A DNA stretch of 5,242 bases from DAOTTW01 sp034437615 (GTDB taxonomy: Bacteria > Chloroflexota > Anaerolineae > Aggregatilineales > Phototrophicaceae). The stretch spans positions 1-5,242 of the forward strand of contig DAOTTW010000178.1 in the NCBI GenBank assembly GCA_034437615.1, given 5' to 3'. Below are positions 1-5,242 of this stretch, piece after piece; the first letter of the stretch is position 1, and every line of letters begins with the position of its first letter. The notes under the pieces are model-generated. The model searched no databases. It had not been told where the DNA came from and saw only the letters and a list, made by a program, of their open reading frames with translations. The translations under genes and the position numbers were made by a program.

Positions 1-1
1 T

Positions 2-322
2 GATTTTGTCGATGAGATGCAAGTGGCATTGCAGTTGGCTTATTATCCGCCCTACCACAGCAAATACAATCCGATTGAGCGCGTTTGGGGCGTTTTGGAA
101 AAGCACTGGAACGGCAGTTTACTCGACAGTGTGCAGACCGTTGTGAATTTTGCGCGCACTATGACCTTTCGCGGCTTGCGGCCTCTCGTTCAGCGGGTCC
201 AAAAAACCTATCGTACCGGCGTCAAATTGACCCCCAAACAAATGGCGATCCTTGAACAGCGTTTCGAGCGCTTAGAGGCTTTACTCAAATGGTTTGTTCG
301 CATTGCGCCACTCAATAGCTAA
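2..322 (+). CDS. IS630-like DDE transposase, C-terminal fragment (5' end outside window)
   Basis: The frame is open from the left edge to a TAA at 320-322, giving 106 residues. An internal ATG at 17 exists, but the frame continues upstream of it, so it is probably not the true start. Near the N-terminal end is the motif YYPPYHSKYNPIERVWG. This matches the last catalytic block of IS630-type DDE transposases, where the Glu of NPIE is the third metal-binding acidic residue that cuts and joins transposon DNA. The tail after it is helical and basic, with a run of Leu, Arg and Glu before the stop, as is usual for the end of these enzymes. The first two catalytic Asp residues and any helix-turn-helix would lie to the left of the window, so activity cannot be judged. 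The exact family (IS630 or the related ISAzo13 group) is not settled by this fragment. The DDE transposase call is firm. Confidence 0.88.
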   Translation, partial: DFVDEMQVALQLAYYPPYHSKYNPIERVWGVLEKHWNGSLLDSVQTVVNFARTMTFRGLRPLVQRVQKTYRTGVKLTPKQMAILEQRFERLEALLKWFVRIAPLNS

Positions 323-349
323 TTCTTGGTTTATTTTCCTGGATTAGCC
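323..349. mobile_element. Unresolved right end of the insertion sequence
   Basis: The IS carrying the transposase at 2-322 must end somewhere after the stop codon, and in this class of element the terminal inverted repeat usually lies close to that stop. The 27 bases here are AT-rich. The left end of the element is not in the window, so no inverted repeat pair or target duplication (TA in IS630 elements) can be matched. The boundary given is only a guess and no terminator hairpin is seen. Confidence 0.25.
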
Positions 350-493
350 TTATGCCCTTCTACCCATGCTGGTCGCGTTGTAGCCAATTCCTACGGTGCC
401 ATACTGAGTGATGCGTTTCACGATTTGTGGGCCGCTGCCTAATGCCCCTAAGTTGAAATGCACCCGAAGATTATATGTAATGTGCAAATGGCA
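350..493 (-). pseudogene. Possible C-terminal remnant of an unrecognised gene
   Basis: On the minus strand a frame is open from just after a TGA (494-496) to a TAA (350-352), giving 47 residues with no ATG near its upstream end. The last half reads like a natural protein tail, including the stretch QIVKRITQYGTVGIGYNATS followed by MGRRA. It would converge on the transposase, with stop codons about 27 bases apart. It lacks a credible start and ribosome site, so if real it is a 5'-truncated remnant. The plus strand in the same codon register is also open from 323 to a TAA at 440-442 and ends in SDAFHDLWAAA. One of the two may simply be the shadow of the other, or both may be chance. I do not recognise the family. 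Confidence 0.2.
453..481 (+). promoter_or_regulatory. Candidate sigma70-type promoter for the giant NTPase gene
   Basis: TTGAAA at 453-458 matches five of six bases of the -35 consensus. After a 17-base spacer, TGTAAT at 476-481 matches five of six bases of the -10 consensus. The expected start of transcription is near 488, leaving an untranslated leader of about 55 bases before the ATG at 544. A short imperfect palindrome with ATTA and TAAT arms (470-481) covers the -10 box and could bind a regulator, but it is too short to be strong evidence. Confidence 0.45.
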
Positions 494-509
494 TCAGAGG
501 GAGTATAAT
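481..509 (+). promoter_or_regulatory. Second candidate promoter with a perfect TATAAT -10 box
   Basis: TATAAT at 504-509 is a perfect -10 hexamer. The best-spaced -35 (481-486, TGTGCA, 17-base spacer) matches only three of six bases, and there is no extended -10 TG. Transcription would start near 516, about 28 bases before the ATG at 544. It may act in tandem with the stronger-looking pair just upstream, or need an activator, or be chance in an AT-rich stretch. Confidence 0.35.
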
Positions 510-517
510 TTATCTAT

Positions 518-538
518 ATGCAGTTTGCGTTGATCTAA
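518..538 (+). other. Six-codon leader frame before the giant gene
   Basis: ATG at 518 opens a tiny frame (MQFALI) that ends in TAA at 536-538, five bases before the ATG of the long gene. A purine-rich GGGAG at 499-503 lies about 14 bases upstream of this ATG, farther than the usual spacing. The main ATG at 544 has only a poor, too-close purine stretch (AAGAG, 537-541), so translation coupled to this leader is conceivable. Frames this short arise often by chance. Confidence 0.15.
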
Positions 539-543
539 GAGAT

Positions 544-3500
544 ATGTCTAATAGTGCAAAGTTACCCTTCCCAACCTCAGACTCCGACTTTAGTGCATGG
601 AATCTTGTTGCAAATTATATTACAGATACCCCATTCCGGGCCTACGTTCTGCGTACAGCATGGGTGCATCGCCCCAAAGCCGATACAAGTTTACGCAATT
701 ACGCAAGCGGGGCCTTTATCGAGCATCTGGAAGTGCGCGGTTTCCGACGCCGTTCGAAGCGTATTTTAAAACAAGCCTTTCCAGTCATCCAAGACAACCT
801 GTTTTCTAACATGCTGTTTCATGCAGATTTCGCCGCAGCGGTGGTCGCTTTATGGGCAGATGCAGAGCGTAATCTCGTTAACAAAGTGCGGCATGTTGCG
901 CAGGAAAATGGTTATGATTTACCGAACGTGTGGCGCTGGCAGGATGGCGTTGCTGGATTCTACACAATGGATGCCACTGAACATTTGATGACATTGGTGG
1001 AATCGCTCGCACCAGATGATGAATTTACCCAATGGAAGTACCAATTGGCTGCGCTGTGGCTAAGCGGCGGCTTACGACCGCCAAAGGCAGACACAGCACG
1101 ACCTAACGTGATGGCAAGGCATCCAAAGGCCGCTGAAGACAAGCCTGCAACCGAAGCAGCGACCAACACGCTGATAGCATCCAAGGCCGATGATAACGCC
1201 CCTGCAAGATCTGCGCCCACAACAAATACTGATGCATCTGGCCAGAAACAACAAAAACCAGAAGAGTTAGAGGCAAACGAGATGATTGATGCACAGGACG
1301 CTCAGCAGCTTAATTTATCGGTCATATACGACCAGCTCAACACGCAACTTGAACAGACGAATGCGAATCGGCAAAGTGCTAAGGACTTGCTGTATGAGTT
1401 GTATGAGGTGTTCGACGTCGAAAACACGGATAATCTCGCACAGGCCACAAGCGCGCTCTATGAAAACCTGCTGCGATGCAAGCAAGAAGAGCAAAGCTTG
1501 AATGCGGATAACGATCTAGCATTGCAGAGCCTCAGCGCAGAATTGATGGAACGCCCTGACCTGACCACAGATTACGATGCGCTGCTAGCGAGTATACAGG
1601 AAAATAAGCTCTCACCCGTGCGCGTTGCACAAGAGTTGGTAGAGGTGATTGAGCAAATCGTGGCTTACGATCAAGAACGCGACAAAGTGCTTTTGAAATG
1701 CCAGCGCCTCAGTGAGCAAATCACAAATCTGCGTTTGCAGTTGGATGACACCGATCTACCTAATGAGGAGGTTGATGAGGAACTCGAGGTCTCAGACGAC
1801 ATCAAGACGCTGAAGGATGCTAACGCACAGTTGCGCAAACTGGCAAACGCGGCGCAAGCCCTGCGGCAGCGCATCACTTTGAGAAAAGAACACCTGATTG
1901 AACAAATCATGGGGCTGGTCGATACACTCCAAGCCAGCGACCAACCTGTAGGCGATGATGCTCAATGGAATACATTGCAACCGGCAGACCTCACGCAAAA
2001 AGAGATTGCTGAGCTGAAAAAGACCGTTGTCCAGCTTACCGAAGCAGTCGAAGCCCAACAGGGCCAGCAAGCAGGTGTTGCGATTCAGATACCCGATGAG
2101 GGCTTTGGCGATGCACGAGCGTTTACTTCGGTGCTGGAGCAACTCGCACACGTAAGACGAGATACAGAACTGCTGCTGTTGCTGTTGTGTGGTTACATCA
2201 GCCACCTCCAAAATGTCGATTACGACTTGATATTATCCGATGCCGTTATCGATAGCCTGGTGCGTGGCCTAGAGGCCCTTGCCGGAGAAAGCTCCAAATT
2301 TAAGCTATTCAACCAGCTTGCTTCGTTGTTGGTGCAACATTGGGATGCAGAGACTGACATAGGGCGTGCAAAAATTCAACTGCTCGCGTTGGGGGCGGAG
2401 TACGGTGAACAACGGTTACCACAAGGTAGCATGTGGCAGTTCAATGGCTTCGATAAGCCAATGTTAGCACCAAGCTGGCAACGCCTATGGCAACATCTGC
2501 TGGATGATGCATATAACGTACCGCAATTGTCGGATGATACGGTTGGTCATAGTCAGCTTGAGCAAGCGGAAGAAGAAATTGAACAAGCCTTGCATAAAGA
2601 AAACGGTCGCTATAGTCGTGCTAGTGGCCTGAAGAGTGGTCGTCATGCACAGATGATGGCGCAAGGGTTATTTCCAGAGTTAGAAACGCACTTTAAGCAA
2701 TTTAAGGCTGACCTATATGCAATATCCGAAATGGAAGATATCGACATAGCGTGGCGCTGGCCAAAGCTCAAGCAAGAGATCAATTCACGTTTGGTTTTCT
2801 TCGAAGACGACAACCTAGATCAACGTTATGAAACGGCTATCACAGAGAACGAAATTCGAGATAATCACCCATTCTTGCGCGAAAAGGCACGTAAACTTTA
2901 CTTTGATAGCGCTAAACGTGTCCAGCATTATGCTCAGGTTGTCATTGAACACGGCGACACCCGCAACCCACAGACAAAGACATTATCCCGCCATGTATTG
3001 CGACAGGAGCTGCAAGCCTACCCTACTTTACGAGACCTTGCAGCACAGGTGATTGAGCGGCTAGACGCTGTACAACATAAAACCGAAATCCCCTATGCGG
3101 GTATTGATGCAGCAAAGCAACAGGGCAAGCAACGCCTTGAGCAAACATTGTTGAGTGATGCCACGTATCCGGTACGTTTACCGCATTTGCTGGTGTTGCT
3201 TGTGCAACGTGATGCGCCCTTAAACGAATGGCTCGACCCCCTGCTAGCTGACCTGGCCGAAGACGATAGCCCCATCAATGCAGCGCAAATTCTGCTCGAA
3301 GGCGTCGCTCCAAATCAGGTCTTATTGATGACTGGCATCTCCGTCGAATTGCAGAATCAGGCGCAAGCGATCCAGGCAGAGCGGAGCCGAAGTCTAGCAG
3401 AACTAGAGAAACATTTAGTTCAGTTGCACGGCGATGCATATGACTTGAAGCCACTGCAACGCTATGGACGTTGGCCCTTATATGACAAGCAGCTTCAGTT

Positions 3501-5241
3501 GCGCATTGACCAAGCACGTCAGCGTCGTGAGACCGAAGAAGCAACAGTCAAACAACAAGTTGACACGATTTTTGAACGCGTTAATCAGATCAAATTGCAA
3601 CTTTTCAAGGCCAGAGATGTGCCATTGGATATTAAAGGCGAAGTGCAGCATGGACTCTCACTGATCGAGGGCGTCCTCATGTCCGATCGACTGTGTGTTG
3701 GTGCAGATGAATTTCTTCGGGATATTACATATCGGATGCAACATCAGTCATGGGACATCGCCGAGGTCAAAAATGCCATTGCACGCCTGGATACAGACGT
3801 TAAAGCTAATAAACAGGCCGAAAAACAACGTCAGGGCGTAGTAGAGGTGCTCGATCTATTTGATCGTGGTGAGACACAACACCTGGGTATTGACCACATT
3901 GAGCAATCCAGTGTGGATACGCGCTGCCATGTCCTATCGAACTGGCTAAAGGTTCGCAGTATCAAGGCATTTCACCCAACAGATATGCAACGCAAAGAAC
4001 GCCAAGCCATCGCGGATTTGTACCGTTACTTTACCAAGTTGGTTGGTATGCAACAGGAGAAAACCCCCTCGGATGAGCACATTTACGAGGAAAGACCAGA
4101 CGAAACGCCCTATGGTCTGTACAGGCTTCGGTATCCTAAGACCAGCCCGCTGAAAGCGCCGTGTGTGCTGGTTACTTTACCTGGAGAAAAGCCAAAACCC
4201 GACCATCGTGACAAGTTGCAGGATTTGATTGATAACCACGACTGGCTTTCCGATTATTTTGTACTGGTGTTTATCCCTGGTTGTACGCAGGCTCTCAAGC
4301 AAAATTTCGAAGATGAGTATCGCAAGCAAGGTTTGGTCGTAATTGACGAGGCTACCATTGTCGATTTGGTGCTAGCGGAAAAAATTGGCAGCAAGCCAAT
4401 TGGGCGTATTCGTTCCTTAATGCTCAATGCAAAACAGGTCGGCTACATCGACATTTTCCAGACCAACCAGAAGGTTGACCCACACACGGCGATCTTCGTT
4501 GGGCGTGATCGCCTGGTGGAAAAGATCGTATCCAGTAGTGCAAACTACGCCATTTACGGTGGGCGGCGCATTGGCAAAACGTCGGTTCTGGGGGCCATCG
4601 AACAACGCCTCGCGAAGCGTAATTACCAGACGGTTCTGCGCTCTCTCGAAGGCTATACGAGTGTGACGGATACAGCAGTAGCGATGGTGCTCGCACGTGA
4701 CCTGCAACTAGGCGACAATATCACCTCTGTCGATATGTTTCGTGATGCACTCCAAGATCGTCTGGAGGCACAACCAAATTTGCGTATTGCGATCTTGCTA
4801 GATGAGATCGACCGCTACATTGAACACAATATCCAGCGTCATGTTTTGATCGAAACGCTGCGCAACCTATCCGAGCAATATTCGGATCGCCTGCGCGTGA
4901 TCGTCGCAGGGTTCATGCGCCTGTACGATTGTGTGGTGATGGGGCGTGGGCCATATACCCCGACTAGTGACCCCTGGGGCCGTATGTTTGAAAAGGAATT
5001 ACTTGGCAACTTGACCGCCCAGAGTGCCGAGAATATCGTCAAAGAAGGCTTTCTAGAAATTCTGGGGTGGGAGTTCGAACACCGTTCAATTCCACAGCGG
5101 GTCGTTGAACATACTGGTGCGCATCCTGCCTTCGTGCAAAATTTCTGTTCGATGTTGCAGCGTCATGCAGCCGAACGTAACGACCAGCGCATTCTACTGC
5201 AAGACCTGGATGTTGTGTTTGAGGCGACAGACCCCAAGAAT
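544..5241 (+). CDS. Giant coiled-coil protein with C-terminal STAND-like P-loop NTPase (3' end outside window)
   Basis: One uninterrupted frame of 1566 codons runs to the right edge without a stop. ATG 544 is the first usable start, since the frame is closed upstream by TAA at 478-480 and no ATG, GTG or TTG lies between; the ribosome site is weak. Residues 1-180 are a mainly helical N-terminal domain I do not recognise. Residues 180-240 are a polar Ala/Thr/Pro/Lys/Gln-rich linker. About 240-520 is Gln/Glu/Leu-rich coiled coil. About 520-930 is helical, with six Leu in a row at 543-548. About 930-1110 is a second coiled-coil region. About 1185-1300 is a small alpha/beta module with strands CVLVTLPG (1207-1214), FVLVFIPG (1239-1246) and LVVIDE (1264-1269). 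The NTPase begins with FVGRD (1318-1322). Its Walker A is GGRRIGKT (1339-1346, Lys1345) and its Walker B is ILLDEID (1417-1423, Asp1420 and Glu1421). A sensor-1-like strand VIVAGFMR (1452-1459), a DPW at 1476-1478 and GAHPAF (1525-1530) follow. This order fits STAND/AAA_16-type ATPases, which act as nucleotide-driven switches. No signal peptide or membrane segment is seen, so it is probably cytosolic. All key P-loop residues are intact. The role is unknown; a sensor or defence function is inference only. Confidence 0.93.
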   Translation, partial: MSNSAKLPFPTSDSDFSAWNLVANYITDTPFRAYVLRTAWVHRPKADTSLRNYASGAFIEHLEVRGFRRRSKRILKQAFPVIQDNLFSNMLFHADFAAAVVALWADAERNLVNKVRHVAQENGYDLPNVWRWQDGVAGFYTMDATEHLMTLVESLAPDDEFTQWKYQLAALWLSGGLRPPKADTARPNVMARHPKAAEDKPATEAATNTLIASKADDNAPARSAPTTNTDASGQKQQKPEELEANEMIDAQDAQQLNLSVIYDQLNTQLEQTNANRQSAKDLLYELYEVFDVENTDNLAQATSALYENLLRCKQEEQSLNADNDLALQSLSAELMERPDLTTDYDALLASIQENKLSPVRVAQELVEVIEQIVAYDQERDKVLLKCQRLSEQITNLRLQLDDTDLPNEEVDEELEVSDDIKTLKDANAQLRKLANAAQALRQRITLRKEHLIEQIMGLVDTLQASDQPVGDDAQWNTLQPADLTQKEIAELKKTVVQLTEAVEAQQGQQAGVAIQIPDEGFGDARAFTSVLEQLAHVRRDTELLLLLLCGYISHLQNVDYDLILSDAVIDSLVRGLEALAGESSKFKLFNQLASLLVQHWDAETDIGRAKIQLLALGAEYGEQRLPQGSMWQFNGFDKPMLAPSWQRLWQHLLDDAYNVPQLSDDTVGHSQLEQAEEEIEQALHKENGRYSRASGLKSGRHAQMMAQGLFPELETHFKQFKADLYAISEMEDIDIAWRWPKLKQEINSRLVFFEDDNLDQRYETAITENEIRDNHPFLREKARKLYFDSAKRVQHYAQVVIEHGDTRNPQTKTLSRHVLRQELQAYPTLRDLAAQVIERLDAVQHKTEIPYAGIDAAKQQGKQRLEQTLLSDATYPVRLPHLLVLLVQRDAPLNEWLDPLLADLAEDDSPINAAQILLEGVAPNQVLLMTGISVELQNQAQAIQAERSRSLAELEKHLVQLHGDAYDLKPLQRYGRWPLYDKQLQLRIDQARQRRETEEATVKQQVDTIFERVNQIKLQLFKARDVPLDIKGEVQHGLSLIEGVLMSDRLCVGADEFLRDITYRMQHQSWDIAEVKNAIARLDTDVKANKQAEKQRQGVVEVLDLFDRGETQHLGIDHIEQSSVDTRCHVLSNWLKVRSIKAFHPTDMQRKERQAIADLYRYFTKLVGMQQEKTPSDEHIYEERPDETPYGLYRLRYPKTSPLKAPCVLVTLPGEKPKPDHRDKLQDLIDNHDWLSDYFVLVFIPGCTQALKQNFEDEYRKQGLVVIDEATIVDLVLAEKIGSKPIGRIRSLMLNAKQVGYIDIFQTNQKVDPHTAIFVGRDRLVEKIVSSSANYAIYGGRRIGKTSVLGAIEQRLAKRNYQTVLRSLEGYTSVTDTAVAMVLARDLQLGDNITSVDMFRDALQDRLEAQPNLRIAILLDEIDRYIEHNIQRHVLIETLRNLSEQYSDRLRVIVAGFMRLYDCVVMGRGPYTPTSDPWGRMFEKELLGNLTAQSAENIVKEGFLEILGWEFEHRSIPQRVVEHTGAHPAFVQNFCSMLQRHAAERNDQRILLQDLDVVFEATDPKN

Positions 5242-5242
5242 A

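Noticed and set aside
554..809. Two plus-strand frames of about 70 codons in other phases
   Set aside because: Both overlap the N-terminal part of the giant gene, which has continuous coding character in its own frame; the peptides resemble no domain.
1060..1071. LSGG at residues 173-176, like the ABC ATPase signature
   Set aside because: No Walker A precedes it, it is followed directly by a disordered linker, and the only P-loop is more than 1100 residues away and of a STAND/AAA type. Chance match.
1792..2211. A 139-codon minus-strand frame with a run of Gln near its N-terminus
   Set aside because: It lies wholly inside the giant gene, and the Gln run is only the reverse reading of the six Leu codons at 2170-2187. 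There is no ribosome site or recognisable domain.
4333..4350. LVVIDE at residues 1264-1269 as a Walker B motif
   Set aside because: It comes before the Walker A instead of after it, and a proper Walker B (ILLDEID) is found about 75 residues after the P-loop. It is better read as a strand of the preceding alpha/beta module.
4417..5042. Several short frames on both strands over the NTPase region
   Set aside because: They overlap the Walker A, Walker B and sensor motifs of the giant gene, which are clearly the true coding sequence here.
544..5241. SMC, Rad50 or RloC-type ATPase because of the long coiled coils
   Set aside because: Those have an N-terminal Walker A and a C-terminal Walker B with the coils between. 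Here both motifs lie together at the C-terminus with GGRRIGKT, and no ABC signature follows.
1..5242. CRISPR array, tRNA or rRNA gene, attachment site
   Set aside because: No regularly spaced repeats, cloverleaf-like sequence or rRNA-like stretch was seen by eye on either strand.

Overview
The window is about half GC by eye and holds two reading frames that can be defended. At the left edge is the 3' end of a DDE transposase gene (2-322). From 544 to the right edge runs one very long gene with no stop: 1566 codons read here, its 3' end lying outside the window. The codon use, GC level and the bacterial-type IS suggest a bacterium, perhaps a proteobacterium, but no sequence here fixes the taxon.

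Layout. (1) 2-322: C-terminal 106 residues of an IS630-like transposase, so the window starts inside an insertion sequence whose left end is missing. (2) 323-543: a 221-base gap. It holds the unresolved right end of the IS, a short minus-strand open frame that reads like a protein tail (350-493, weak), a good sigma70-like promoter (453-481), a second perfect -10 hexamer (504-509) and a six-codon leader frame (518-538). (3) 544-5241: a giant, apparently cytosolic protein. Its order is a helical N-terminal domain (about 1-180), a polar disordered linker (about 180-240), a first coiled-coil region (about 240-520), a long helical region (about 520-930), a second coiled-coil region (about 930-1110), a small alpha/beta module (about 1185-1300) and a C-terminal P-loop NTPase (from about 1317). 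The NTPase has clear Walker A and Walker B motifs, a sensor-1-like strand and a GxHP motif of the STAND/AAA_16 type. The smaller open frames inside this gene on both strands are shadows.

Interpretation. A very long helical and coiled-coil protein ending in a STAND-like NTPase, next to a transposase, looks like a large signalling or sensor ATPase from an accessory island. Conflict-related (for example anti-phage) STAND proteins are one possible class. This is inference: no known effector domain is recognisable in the visible part, and the C-terminus and downstream genes are not in the window.
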